A stretch of 46,740 nt of DNA from Bradyrhizobium neotropicale (GTDB taxonomy: Bacteria > Pseudomonadota > Alphaproteobacteria > Rhizobiales > Xanthobacteraceae): contig NZ_LSEF01000090.1 of NCBI RefSeq assembly GCF_001641695.1, forward strand, positions 393,490 to 440,229, in the 5' to 3' direction. Made by a program: the position numbers and the translations under genes. A model generated the notes under the pieces. It did not search any database and was not told where the DNA came from. It saw nothing but the letters and a program-made list of their open reading frames with translations. Every line of letters begins with the position of its first letter. Within the stretch, counting starts at the first letter, position 1. Positions 7,001 through 15,397 of the stretch are shown here, piece by piece.

Positions 7001-9192
7001 CACGCGATCTCCCGCGAGGCGCTGCGGGCCCGCAGCGAATTCAGCATGACCAGGATTGATGATCCGCTCATCGCGGCGGCGGCGATCAGGGGCGTTACGA
7101 CGCCGCTGATTGCGATGGGCACCGCCAGGACATTGTAGCCGATTGCAAGCCAGAGATTTTGCCGCATCAGATGCAGCGCCTTGCGCGAAAAATCAAACGC
7201 GGCGACCACGGGCGCCAGCGGCTTGCCGAGGAAGACGAGATCGGCGGTCGACTGGCTGAGATGGGCGGCCGAGATCGGCGACATCGAAACATGGGCTGCC
7301 GCCAGCGAGGGCGCATCGTTCATGCCGTCGCCGACCATCAGCCCCTTCGCACCGCGCCGCTTCAATTCCTCGATCCGCGCGATCTTGTCGGCCGGCGTGA
7401 CGCCGGCGCGCCATTCAGCGATGCCCAGCGCTTGAGCCGCTGCTATCACCGCCGGCTCGCGGTCGCCGGAGAGGATCTCGATGCCGACATTGCGCGCCTT
7501 CAGCGCCGCAATGACACCTTGCGCGTCTGGACGCAGGCCCTGACGCACCGCGAGGATGAACTTCTCGCGGCCCTTGCCGAACGCCACCACGGACGCCTCG
7601 GCTTCGAGATTGCCGCCAGCCCCAAGCAGCGCCTCAGCGCCGCAGAACGACGGACGGCCCAGCCGGAGTTCGATGCCGTCCACGATCGCGCGCACGCCCT
7701 GCCCGGCCTCCTCGACAGCGCCGATGATCGGCGACCTGGCGCCGGCCGCCTGCGCGACCGCAGCGGCGACCGGATGATGGCTCGAGAGCGCGAGCCGGCC
7801 GGCGAGCTCGAAGATATCAGCAGGAATATCGGCTGCATTGGTGACTTCAAGATCGGGCAGCGTCAGCGTTCCGGTCTTGTCGAAGATGACATGATCGGCT
7901 TCGGCCATGCGCTCGATGGCATCGCCCGAATTGAGCAGCACGCCGGATTTGAACATCGCGCCCGAGGCCACCGTCTGCACGGTCGGGATCGCCAGGCCCA
8001 GCGCGCAGGGACAGGTGATGATCAGCACGGCGACACCGGTGACGATCGCATCATGCCAACCAGCGCCGGCAATGACCCAGCCGATGATGGTGAGGAGCGC
8101 GGTCGCATGCACCACCGGCGCGTAGAGCCGCGAGGCGCGGTCAGCGAGCCGCATGTAGCGCGAGCGCGCCTGCAGCGCGTTGTCGAGCAGCCGCGTGATC
8201 TCCGCGAGCAGCGTCGCCTCGGACGCCGCCGAGACCCGCACCCGCAGCGTGCCGGAGATGTTCATCGAGCCGGCATAGACCGGCGTGCCGTGCTCTGCCG
8301 TGACGTAGAGCGTCTCGCCGGTGATCAGGCTCTGGTCGATCTCGGAACGTCCCTCGATCACGGTGCCGTCGACCGCGCAGCGCTCGCCGGGCCGCAGCAG
8401 CACGATGTCGCCGGGATGGATCGCCGCCACCGGCACCTGCGAGATCTCGTCGGGACCGACGAACTTCGCGGCGGTTTCCGCCTTCAGCGCGGCGAGATTG
8501 CCGGCGACCGCGCGAGTCCGCCGCCGCATGTTCTGGTCGAGGAAGCGGCCGACCAGCAGGAAGGTGAGCAGCATGATCGCCGCGTCGAAATAGGCGTGCT
8601 CGGCGTGATGGACGGTCTCGACCACGGACATGCCGAGCGCGAGGATCACGCCGATCGAGATCGGCACGTCCATATTGGTGGTCTTCGCCGCCAGCGCGCG
8701 CCAGGCCGAGCGGAAGAACGGCTGCCCGGCATAGGCCGCTGCCGGCAGCGCGATCAGCGCCGACAGCCAGTGGAAGAAATCGCGCTGCTCGGGCAGCATG
8801 TCCGAGACGCTGCCGGACCACACCGGGATCGACAGCATCATCACGTTCATGGTGGCAAACGCCGCGACGCCGAGGCAGCGCAGCAGGAAGCGCGATTCCG
8901 CGACTTCCGTCGCCTCCGCGCTCTCGGTCTCATAGGGGTAAGCCTTGTAGCCGAGCTCCTCGAGACGATCGATGAAGCGTCCCGGATCGAGCGTACCCTC
9001 TTTCCATTCCAGCGCGACGCGGCGGTCGGTGAGGTTCACCCGCGCCAGCGTGACGTCCGGAATGGCCGACAGTCCGCGTTCGATCTTGGCCATGCATCCG
9101 GCGCAGTGCACGCCCTCGACCGCGAGATCGATGTGATGGAGCCCCTGCCCCGCGGCCCGGACATAGTGCGAAAAATCTCGCGTCACCTGCAT
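7000..9192 (-). CDS. fixI: FixI / CcoI copper-transporting P1-type ATPase
   Basis: A 730-residue ATPase that exports Cu(I) across the inner membrane for assembly of the CuB site of cbb3 oxidase. An N-terminal heavy-metal-associated domain carries GVHCAGC (Cys30, Cys33). The transmembrane metal site is TCPC (393-396). The phosphorylation site is FDKTGTLT with Asp438, and the hinge GDGMNDAP lies near the C-terminus. ATG 9192 gives the usual FixI N-terminus and has AAGGGG upstream; a 29-residue in-frame extension to 9279 would overlap fixH. It is third in fixGHIS, 11 nt after fixH, and coupled to fixS. Regulation is expected through the FixK box ahead of fixG. Confidence 0.96.
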   Translation of the reverse strand: MQVTRDFSHYVRAAGQGLHHIDLAVEGVHCAGCMAKIERGLSAIPDVTLARVNLTDRRVALEWKEGTLDPGRFIDRLEELGYKAYPYETESAEATEVAESRFLLRCLGVAAFATMNVMMLSIPVWSGSVSDMLPEQRDFFHWLSALIALPAAAYAGQPFFRSAWRALAAKTTNMDVPISIGVILALGMSVVETVHHAEHAYFDAAIMLLTFLLVGRFLDQNMRRRTRAVAGNLAALKAETAAKFVGPDEISQVPVAAIHPGDIVLLRPGERCAVDGTVIEGRSEIDQSLITGETLYVTAEHGTPVYAGSMNISGTLRVRVSAASEATLLAEITRLLDNALQARSRYMRLADRASRLYAPVVHATALLTIIGWVIAGAGWHDAIVTGVAVLIITCPCALGLAIPTVQTVASGAMFKSGVLLNSGDAIERMAEADHVIFDKTGTLTLPDLEVTNAADIPADIFELAGRLALSSHHPVAAAVAQAAGARSPIIGAVEEAGQGVRAIVDGIELRLGRPSFCGAEALLGAGGNLEAEASVVAFGKGREKFILAVRQGLRPDAQGVIAALKARNVGIEILSGDREPAVIAAAQALGIAEWRAGVTPADKIARIEELKRRGAKGLMVGDGMNDAPSLAAAHVSMSPISAAHLSQSTADLVFLGKPLAPVVAAFDFSRKALHLMRQNLWLAIGYNVLAVPIAISGVVTPLIAAAAMSGSSILVMLNSLRARSASREIA

Positions 9193-9203
9193 GGCGCGCC
9201 CCT

Positions 9204-9689
9204 TCAGTTCAGGATCACACGGTTGCGCGAGAGAAACACGCGCTCGCCGCGGGCCTCGCCTTCGATCACGAGATCCCACTGACCCGGCGCAACGGACGCG
9301 GCAGTGCCGCGATAGATGCCGATGCCTGCCTCGGAGAGCTCGACCGCGAGGTCGGCACGTTTGTCGGTCGGCCGCTCCAGACGGCCGCCGAATTTCAATC
9401 CGCTCATCAGCTGACCTGCGGCATCGCGGGCCTCGACCTGAAGAACGGCGCCCCCATCAGTGCGGCGTTCGATATGCGCGTTGACCTGCCATTTGCGCGC
9501 CGCCTGGTGCTGCGCCGCGGAGATCTCCTTGTCGTAGGCGAGCCCCGCCGCATAGGGACTGTCGACGTCGGTGCCGGGCAACGTCGCGATGGCGAGCTTC
9601 ATCATGGTGACGTTGACCCCGATCACGATGCCGAAGAAGGCGACCAGCATCAGGAAGACCTTGGTTCCGGTCAGTGGCTTGGATGCCAT
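9204..9689 (-). CDS. fixH: FixH / CcoH, cbb3 oxidase assembly membrane protein
   Basis: A 161-residue protein: short cytoplasmic N-terminus, a single membrane helix (VFLMLVAFFGIVIGVNVTMM, about 11-30), then a periplasmic domain. The start of that domain contains YAAGLAYDKEI, the typical FixH motif following the helix. FixH/CcoH is a late assembly or stability factor of the cbb3 oxidase and interacts with the CcoN subunit and CcoI. The ATG at 9689 has an AGGAG site; it follows fixG by 15 nt and precedes fixI by 11 nt, as expected in a fixGHIS operon. Confidence 0.94.
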   Translation of the reverse strand: MASKPLTGTKVFLMLVAFFGIVIGVNVTMMKLAIATLPGTDVDSPYAAGLAYDKEISAAQHQAARKWQVNAHIERRTDGGAVLQVEARDAAGQLMSGLKFGGRLERPTDKRADLAVELSEAGIGIYRGTAASVAPGQWDLVIEGEARGERVFLSRNRVILN

Positions 9690-9704
9690 GGCAGTCTCCT
9701 GGCC

Positions 9705-11171
9705 CTAAGGCGAGACGAAATTGTCGGTGGTCGAGGCGACCTCGCCGAGCCCGATATCGGTGACGTGGAAGCGGACTGGAATCGACTTCTCCGGATTGCT
9801 CTCGGCCGGCGCGGTGACGAGCAGCCGCAACTCGCTGGTGGAGTCGCGCGGGATCACGACCATCGGTCGGTCCGGCGTCACCGAATCGACGCCGACGACA
9901 TGGATCGTCAAATTGGCCGGGCCGTCCGCATCGATCGCGACGACGCGGTCGTAGCCGCTCTTGTTCAGAAGCCGGACCGTATAGGCGTTGCGGATCGAGC
10001 CGTCGCTGAGCTTGACCGCGATCGGATTGCGGTCGTGCAGCACGTTGACATCGAGCAGGCTGCGGGTCGCCAGCGTATAGAGCATGATGCCACCGACGAC
10101 CGCGATGATCGCGCTGTAGACGACGGTGCGAGCCCGGACGATGCGATAGACCGGCGCCTTGCCTTCCTGGCGGCGCTGGATGTTGATGTCGTTGTCGTAG
10201 CCGATCAGGCGGGTCGGCCGGCCAATCTTTTTCATCACGTTGTCGCAGGCGTCGATGCAGAGCCCGCACTGGATGCATTCGAGCTGCGGCCCGTTGCGGA
10301 TGTCGATTCCGGTCGGGCAGACGGCGACGCATTGAAAGCAGTCGACGCAGTCGCCGACCTGTTCGCCCAGCGCGCGCAGCTCGATGGCCTTCTTGACCGA
10401 GGTCCGCTTCTCGCCGCGATCGTAGCGGTAGGTGACGTTGAGCGCCCATTCGTCGGTGAGCGCTGCCTGGATACGCGGCCACGGGCACATGTAGGTGCAG
10501 ACCTGCTCGCGCATGAAGCCGGCCAGCACATAGGTCGTCGCGGTGAGAATGCCGATCCAGATATAGGCGATCATCGGCGCCTGGAAGGTGACGAGCTCCT
10601 TCACCAGCGTCGGCGCGTCGTTGAAATAGAGCACCCAGGCGCCGCCGGTCCACCAGGCAATCAGCAGCCAGATCGAATGCTTGAGCACGATCTCGGAGAT
10701 GCGCTCGAGCTTCATCGGATCGGACGACTTGTCCTTCTTCATGCGCTCGCGCCGGTCGCCTTCGATCAGGCGCTCGACGGCATAGAACAGGTCGGTCCAG
10801 ACCGTCTGCGGGCAGAGATAACCGCACCAGATGCGGCCGCCGATCGAATTCATGAGGAACAGCGCCACTGCGGCAACGATCAACAGGCCGGTGAAGTAGT
10901 AGACCTCCTGCGGCCACAGCTCGATGAAGAAGAAATAGAAGCGGCTGTTCGGAAGATCGATCAGCACCGCCTGGCTCGGCGCACCGAGGCCGCGATTCCA
11001 GCGCACGAATGGCAGAAAGTAATAGACGCCGAGGCAGAACGCCATCAGGCCCCATTTGATCCGGCGGAAGGTGCCGGAGACGCTCTGGGGATAGACCTTC
11101 TTGCGGGCGGCGTAGAGTGGCCCGTAATCGTCGTCCGATGTGAGCTCGTTCGGGTTCACGGTCTTGTTCAT
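9705..11171 (-). CDS. fixG: FixG / CcoG, membrane ferredoxin-like copper reductase for cbb3 assembly
   Basis: A 488-residue membrane protein with about five hydrophobic helices and two 4Fe-4S sites. N-terminal helices carry WCGYLCPQTVW (about 115-125) and CTYMCPWPR (225-233). The ferredoxin cysteines are Cys275/278/281/285 (CVDCFQCVAVCP) and Cys299/302/305/309 (CIQCGLCIDAC). The C-terminal third is an Ig-like periplasmic domain. CcoG homologues reduce Cu(II) to Cu(I) for transfer to the oxidase. It is first in fixGHIS. Its ATG at 11171 lies about 63 nt from the centre of a near-perfect FixK box (11228-11241), so it has its own microaerobic promoter besides possible read-through from fixP. Confidence 0.96.
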   Translation of the reverse strand: MNKTVNPNELTSDDDYGPLYAARKKVYPQSVSGTFRRIKWGLMAFCLGVYYFLPFVRWNRGLGAPSQAVLIDLPNSRFYFFFIELWPQEVYYFTGLLIVAAVALFLMNSIGGRIWCGYLCPQTVWTDLFYAVERLIEGDRRERMKKDKSSDPMKLERISEIVLKHSIWLLIAWWTGGAWVLYFNDAPTLVKELVTFQAPMIAYIWIGILTATTYVLAGFMREQVCTYMCPWPRIQAALTDEWALNVTYRYDRGEKRTSVKKAIELRALGEQVGDCVDCFQCVAVCPTGIDIRNGPQLECIQCGLCIDACDNVMKKIGRPTRLIGYDNDINIQRRQEGKAPVYRIVRARTVVYSAIIAVVGGIMLYTLATRSLLDVNVLHDRNPIAVKLSDGSIRNAYTVRLLNKSGYDRVVAIDADGPANLTIHVVGVDSVTPDRPMVVIPRDSTSELRLLVTAPAESNPEKSIPVRFHVTDIGLGEVASTTDNFVSP

Positions 11172-11227
11172 CGCTGAGAGCTTCTAATGAGGTGCGATCG
11201 AACCTAGACCGTGGGCCGGCGCGTCAA

Positions 11228-11241
11228 TTGATTCAGCGCAA
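11228..11241 (-). promoter_or_regulatory. FixK box ahead of fixG
   Basis: On the minus strand this reads TTGCGCTGAATCAA, matching the TTG(A/C)-N6-(T/G)CAA half-site pattern of Bradyrhizobium FixK2 targets. Its centre is about 63 nt upstream of the fixG ATG. At the usual activator spacing of 40-41 nt, transcription would start near 11194. It touches the T-tract of the putative fixP terminator. Confidence 0.8.
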
Positions 11242-11268
11242 AACGGGAGCGATTTTCTTCGCCCCCGT
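11241..11268 (-). terminator. Possible fixNOQP terminator hairpin
   Basis: On the minus strand, a 10-bp stem with one G-T wobble (ACGGGGGCGA / TCGCTCCCGT) and a 6-nt loop, followed by only four T before the fixG FixK box begins. It lies 15 nt after the fixP stop codon. The short T-run makes partial read-through into fixGHIS plausible. Confidence 0.55.
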
Positions 11269-11282
11269 CCGCCGCTGGCCTG

Positions 11283-12158
11283 CTATTTTCCACCGCCCAG
11301 CGAATGGACATAGACCGCCATCGCCTTGATAGTGGCGGGATCGAGCCGCCCGTCCCATGCCGGCATCACGCCGGCGCGGCCCTGGCTGATGGTCTCGATC
11401 AGCGTCGCCTCGTCCGAGCCGTAGAGCCAGATCTTGTCGGTCAGGTTCGGCGCGCCGAGCTCCTGGTTGCCCTTGCCGCCATCGCCATGGCACGCGACGC
11501 AATTCTCGGCGAATATCTTCTCGCCCTTGGCGGCGTCATATTCCTTGCGGGTCGAAAGGCCCGACAGCGAACGCACGTAATTCGCCACCGTGACGATCTC
11601 GTCCGGCTTCAGCACGCCGTCCTTGCCGAAGGCGAGCATCTGGCCCTCATGCGTCTTGGCGTGCCCCGAGCGCGCGCCGTACTGGATGGTCTGCATGATC
11701 TGCTCGAGCGTGCCGCCCCACAGCCAGTCGTCGTCGTTCAGGTTCGGGAATCCCTTCGCGCCGGAGGCGCCGCTGCCGTGGCACGGTGCGCAATTGTCGC
11801 CGAACACGGTCCTGCCCTTGGCCCGCGCCAGGGCAAGCAACGCCGGATCCTTCTCGATATCGGCGAGCGGGGCGGCGGCCAGCGCCGCCATCTTCTCGCC
11901 GCGGGCCACCTCGAGATTGGCGAGCTCCACCGCGAGGTTGGCGCGCGTCGAATAGCCGAGCAGGCCGGTGGTATGGCTCGAGATCAGCGGCCAGGCCGGA
12001 TAGACGATCCAGTAGCCGATCGCCCAGATGATGGTGAGATAGAAGGAGATCACCCACCAGCGCGGCAGCGGCGTGTTGAGCTCCTTGATGCCATCCCATT
12101 CATGCCCCGTGGTTGACTTGCCGGAGACGGCATCGATGTCGCCATGATGATCGGTCAT
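11283..12158 (-). CDS. fixP: FixP / CcoP, di-haem cytochrome c subunit of cbb3 oxidase
   Basis: A 291-residue membrane-anchored di-haem cytochrome c that passes electrons toward the catalytic subunit. One N-terminal helix (WWVISFYLTIIWAIGYWIVY, about 34-53) is followed by two periplasmic cytochrome c domains with haem motifs CAPCH (123-127) and CVACH (220-224). The EWDGIKELNTPLPRWW segment before the helix is a strong CcoP signature. The ATG at 12158 has GGGAGGAG just upstream inside the end of fixQ, 6 nt after the fixQ stop codon. It is the last gene of fixNOQP. Confidence 0.97.
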   Translation of the reverse strand: MTDHHGDIDAVSGKSTTGHEWDGIKELNTPLPRWWVISFYLTIIWAIGYWIVYPAWPLISSHTTGLLGYSTRANLAVELANLEVARGEKMAALAAAPLADIEKDPALLALARAKGRTVFGDNCAPCHGSGASGAKGFPNLNDDDWLWGGTLEQIMQTIQYGARSGHAKTHEGQMLAFGKDGVLKPDEIVTVANYVRSLSGLSTRKEYDAAKGEKIFAENCVACHGDGGKGNQELGAPNLTDKIWLYGSDEATLIETISQGRAGVMPAWDGRLDPATIKAMAVYVHSLGGGK

Positions 12159-12164
12159 GATCTC

Positions 12165-12329
12165 TCACTCCTCCCGCAACGGCAGCCGTGCCGCTTCGTC
12201 GAAGACGGCCTTGTTGCGAGGCCAGAACGCGTAGGCGATGATCGCGAGAAAGATCGCGACGAAGGCCGGTGTCCAGATCGTCGTCACGAGCTCGGACGCA
12301 AGGTTATGGACTGTCAGAATCGCTTTCAT
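12165..12329 (-). CDS. fixQ: FixQ / CcoQ, small cbb3 oxidase subunit
   Basis: A 54-residue protein starting MKAILTVHNLASELVTTIWT. It has a single membrane helix (about 19-36, PAFVAIFLAIIAYAFWPRNK) followed by a charged tail. The FWPRNKxxFDEAARLPL segment is the CcoQ hallmark. CcoQ stabilises the cbb3 complex and its interaction with FixP. It is found by position and motif: 13 nt after fixO and 6 nt before fixP, with its end carrying the fixP ribosome site. Confidence 0.94.
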   Translation of the reverse strand: MKAILTVHNLASELVTTIWTPAFVAIFLAIIAYAFWPRNKAVFDEAARLPLREE

Positions 12330-12342
12330 CGGTGGTGCCTTC

Positions 12343-13077
12343 TCAGCGAAGATTGGCTTTCTCGTTGTAGAGCTTGAAGTCGACCAGCGTGCCGAGCATC
12401 TGCAGATAGGCGATCAGCGCGTCCATCTCGGTCGGCGTGCCGGCCTTGCCGTCGAAATTACGCACCACGGCCTTGGCGTAGCGCTTGCCGAAGGCATCGC
12501 TGCCGGCATTGTCCGGATCAGCCTGGGCTTTGAGGTCGGCTGCGGCATTCGCGATCTGGTCGTCGGTGTAGGGCACGCCGACCGTTCTCAAGGTGCGCAT
12601 GTGGTCGGCGATCGATTCGGGATCGACCTCGGTCTGCGCCAGGAACGGATAGCCCGGCATCACCGACTGCGGCACGATCGCGCGCGGATTGGTCAGATGG
12701 GTGACGTGCCAGTCGTCGGAATATTTGGCGCCGACGCGGGCGAGATCAGGACCGGTGCGCTTCGAGCCCCACTGGAACGGGTGATCGAACATGCTCTCGG
12801 CGGCGAGCGAGAAGTGGCCGTAGCGCTCGACCTCGTCGCGCAGGGGCCGGATCATCTGCGAGTGGCAGAGATAGCAGCCTTCGCGGACATAGATGTTGCG
12901 GCCGGCAAGCTCGAGCGGCGTATAGGGCCTGACCCCGTCGACCACCTCGATCGTGCTCTTGAGGTAGAACAGCGGCGTGATCTCGACGAGACCGCCGATC
13001 GCGATCACGACGAGGATGCCGACGACCAGGATGATCGAGTTCTTTTCGAAGATTTGGTGGCGTGTCCAGAACGACAT
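12343..13077 (-). CDS. fixO: FixO / CcoO, mono-haem cytochrome c subunit of cbb3 oxidase
   Basis: A 244-residue protein with one N-terminal helix (IILVVGILVVIAIGGLVEI, about 15-33) and a periplasmic cytochrome c domain with haem motif CYLCHSQM (Cys68, Cys71, His72); the distal Met ligand should come from the later VMPGYPFL segment. ATG 13077 gives the standard MSFWTRHQIFEKN start and follows a GAGGAG site; the in-frame extension to 13134 overlaps fixN. The gene is 10 nt downstream of fixN and 13 nt upstream of fixQ. Confidence 0.97.
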   Translation of the reverse strand: MSFWTRHQIFEKNSIILVVGILVVIAIGGLVEITPLFYLKSTIEVVDGVRPYTPLELAGRNIYVREGCYLCHSQMIRPLRDEVERYGHFSLAAESMFDHPFQWGSKRTGPDLARVGAKYSDDWHVTHLTNPRAIVPQSVMPGYPFLAQTEVDPESIADHMRTLRTVGVPYTDDQIANAAADLKAQADPDNAGSDAFGKRYAKAVVRNFDGKAGTPTEMDALIAYLQMLGTLVDFKLYNEKANLR

Positions 13078-13087
13078 GGTCAGCTCC

Positions 13088-14737
13088 TCATTCCGCCGGC
13101 TGAAGAGCGACGGGCATCTGGACTTCCGCTTCACCGACGCGGACCGTCATCCAGAGATTGTAGGCCATGATCAGCGAGCCGATCAGGAACAGCGCGCCGC
13201 CGGCTGCACGGATGATGTAGAAGGGATGCATGGCCTCGACGGTCTCGATGAAGGAGTATTCGAGGAAGCCGAGCGAGGTGTAGGCGCGCCACATCAGGCC
13301 CTGCAGGATGCCGGACACCCACATCGCCGAGATGTAGAGAACGATGCCGAGCGTGGCGATCCAGAAGTGCCAGTTGACGAGCTTGAGGCTGTACAGCCCC
13401 TTGCGGTTCCAGGCCCACGGCACCATGCAGTAGAGCGCGCCGAAGGAGACGAAGCCGACCCAGCCGAGTGCGCCGGAATGCACGTGGCCGATGGTCCAGT
13501 CGGTGTAGTGGCTGAGCGAGTTGACGACCTTGATCGACATCATCGGGCCTTCGAAGGTGGACATGCCGTAGAAGGCGACGGAGACGACGAGCATGCGCAG
13601 CACGGGATCGGTGCGCAGCTTGTCCCAGGCGCCTGACAGCGTCATCAGGCCGTTGATCATGCCGCCCCAGGAGGGCATCCACAGCATCACCGAGAAGGTC
13701 ATGCCCAGCGTCTGCGTCCAGTCGGGCAGCGCCGTATAGTGCAGATGGTGCGGGCCGGCCCAGATGTAGAGGAAGATCAGCGCCCAGAAATGGATGATCG
13801 ACAGCCGGTAGGAATAGATCGGCCGCTCGGCGCGCTTGGGGATGAAGTAGTACATAATGGCGAGGAAGCCCGCGGTCAGGAAGAAGCCGACCGCGTTGTG
13901 GCCGTACCACCACTGGAACATGGCGTCCTGGATGCCGCCCCAGGCCACATAGGATTTCGAGCCGAGCACCGAGACCGGAAGCGCGGGATTATTGCCGAGA
14001 TGCAGGACCGCGATCGTCACGATGAAGGCGAGGTAGAACCAGTTCGCGACGAAGATGTGCGGCTCCTTGCGCTTGATGATGGTGGCTAGGAAGACGAGCA
14101 GATAGACCACCCAGACGATGGTCAGCCAGAGATCGGCGTACCATTCCGGCTCGGCATATTCCTTCGACTGGGTGACGCCGAGCAGATAGCCGGTGCCGGC
14201 AACCAGGATAAAGAAGTTGTACCCGACGACGACGAACCAGGGCGCGAGGTCACCGGCGAGGCGCGCGCGGCACGACTTCTGCACCACGTAGAAGGAGGAC
14301 GCGATCAGCACGTTGCCGCCGAAGGCGAAGATCACCGCGGAGGTGTGCAGCGGCCTCAGGCGGCCGAAGCTGGTCCAGGGCAGGTCGAAGTTCAGCCATG
14401 GCCACGCCAGCTGGGAGGCGATGATGAGACCGACGAGAAATCCGGCAACGCCCCAGAACATCGCCATGAAGGAGGAGAACTTGATCGGGCCCATGTTGTA
14501 GTTGGGGCGGCCGTTGATCTCCGCCGGCGGCAGCGCCGCTGGGCGGTCGAAATAGCGGTTGATGATGCAGAATGCCGCGGCGAGGCTCGCGGCCGCGCTG
14601 AGTCCGGCATGGAAGGCGAACGCAGTATCGAGCGCCTTGGCCGAAGCGATCACGCAGAGAAAGGCGGTGACCGCGAACAATGCCGCCAGGCCACTTTCGC
14701 CGATGGTCATGGATTTCAACGTGGAGGGCTGGCTCAT
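13088..14737 (-). CDS. fixN: FixN / CcoN, catalytic subunit of cbb3 cytochrome oxidase
   Basis: A 549-residue haem-copper oxidase subunit I of the C (cbb3) family, which reduces O2 with very high affinity and supports respiration in microaerobic conditions or nodules. About 12-14 membrane helices are seen. Ligands visible include His131 (LRPLHTSAVIFAFGGN; low-spin haem), His280 (WWYGHNAVGF; CuB, with Tyr278 as the neighbouring motif residue) and His330/His331 (GPHHLHYTALP; CuB), plus HVHSGALGWVGF near the proximal haem ligands. ATG 14737 was chosen because it starts the usual MSQPS-type N-terminus; upstream codons to 14887 run through the FixK box. It is the first gene of fixNOQP. Confidence 0.97.
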   Translation of the reverse strand: MSQPSTLKSMTIGESGLAALFAVTAFLCVIASAKALDTAFAFHAGLSAAASLAAAFCIINRYFDRPAALPPAEINGRPNYNMGPIKFSSFMAMFWGVAGFLVGLIIASQLAWPWLNFDLPWTSFGRLRPLHTSAVIFAFGGNVLIASSFYVVQKSCRARLAGDLAPWFVVVGYNFFILVAGTGYLLGVTQSKEYAEPEWYADLWLTIVWVVYLLVFLATIIKRKEPHIFVANWFYLAFIVTIAVLHLGNNPALPVSVLGSKSYVAWGGIQDAMFQWWYGHNAVGFFLTAGFLAIMYYFIPKRAERPIYSYRLSIIHFWALIFLYIWAGPHHLHYTALPDWTQTLGMTFSVMLWMPSWGGMINGLMTLSGAWDKLRTDPVLRMLVVSVAFYGMSTFEGPMMSIKVVNSLSHYTDWTIGHVHSGALGWVGFVSFGALYCMVPWAWNRKGLYSLKLVNWHFWIATLGIVLYISAMWVSGILQGLMWRAYTSLGFLEYSFIETVEAMHPFYIIRAAGGALFLIGSLIMAYNLWMTVRVGEAEVQMPVALQPAE

Positions 14738-14795
14738 CGCGGATTCTCTCTGAAAGAACACGGAAGCCAGAAACCACATTCGTGCTCGCGGCGAA

Positions 14796-14809
14796 TTGAT
14801 TGAAATCAA
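14796..14809 (-). promoter_or_regulatory. FixK box ahead of fixN
   Basis: A perfect TTGAT-N4-ATCAA palindrome; on the minus strand it reads TTGATTTCAATCAA, the sequence I recall for the B. japonicum fixN anaerobox. Its centre is about 65 nt upstream of the fixN ATG, implying a start of transcription near 14762. The rest of the 206-nt fixN/CBS intergenic region shows no other clear signal. Confidence 0.92.
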
Positions 14810-14943
14810 GAGGGTTGATTTCTGCTCGACGCTCGCTGATCGGACAGCGCTATCAATCGCCGTCGCCCGGCGCTGCGACCGCGGCAAGCAGCATCTTCCG
14901 TGAAACTACGGAGGTGAAAGTCGCGGGGATTGCGGGCGTGTCT

Positions 14944-15369
14944 TTAGTCGCGCGCGGTCGCCTTGAGGGCCGCGATGACGTCCTCGCGGGCGATGATGCC
15001 GACGAGCTTCTGCGTGCTGTCGAGCACGATGATGCTCCTGATCCGGTGCTCGACCATGATCTGGAGGACACGTGTCAGCCTCGTGTCGGGACTGACATAG
15101 ATGAATTCCGGCGTCATGACATCGCCGACCTTGCGGTTCATCAGGTCGAGATAGCGCGGCACCATCTGGGTCGGGGTGAAGGCGAAGCACTTCAGGATAT
15201 CGAACTTGGTAACGATACCCACGACCTGCCCGTCATCCTCGACCGGGTAGCTGTTGAAATCGTCGCGCTCGAACATCTCGCTGAGCGCGAGCATGTCGAG
15301 ATCGCGCTTGACCGTCCTGACGTTGCGCGTCATGTAGCCGTCGACGGTCGCTTCAAGGAATTTATACAT
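14944..15369 (-). CDS. CBS-domain pair protein
   Basis: A 141-residue soluble protein consisting almost entirely of two CBS repeats. The first spans about 10-60 (DGYMTRNVRTV ... NSYPVEDDGQVVGIVTKFDIL) and the second about 77-137 (KVGDVMTPEFIYVSPDTRL ... RSIIVLDSTQKLVGIIAREDVI). Such pairs bind adenine nucleotides and sense energy state. ATG 15369 is 28 nt after the universal stress protein stop codon, so the two form a probable operon pointing toward fixN. Its position between fixL and fixN suggests a microaerobic energy-sensing role, but that is inference from context only. Confidence 0.88.
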   Translation of the reverse strand: MYKFLEATVDGYMTRNVRTVKRDLDMLALSEMFERDDFNSYPVEDDGQVVGIVTKFDILKCFAFTPTQMVPRYLDLMNRKVGDVMTPEFIYVSPDTRLTRVLQIMVEHRIRSIIVLDSTQKLVGIIAREDVIAALKATARD

Positions 15370-15397
15370 GGCGCGTCCTCATCGATTCGTCGCGTGC

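Noticed and set aside
7159..9282. A long open frame on the plus strand opposite fixI
   Set aside because: It is antisense to a gene with full catalytic motifs and is kept open by the high GC at third positions; its product is Arg/His-rich with no domain.
9474..11177. A long plus-strand open frame opposite fixG and fixH
   Set aside because: Antisense shadow of fixG, which has all expected cysteine motifs.
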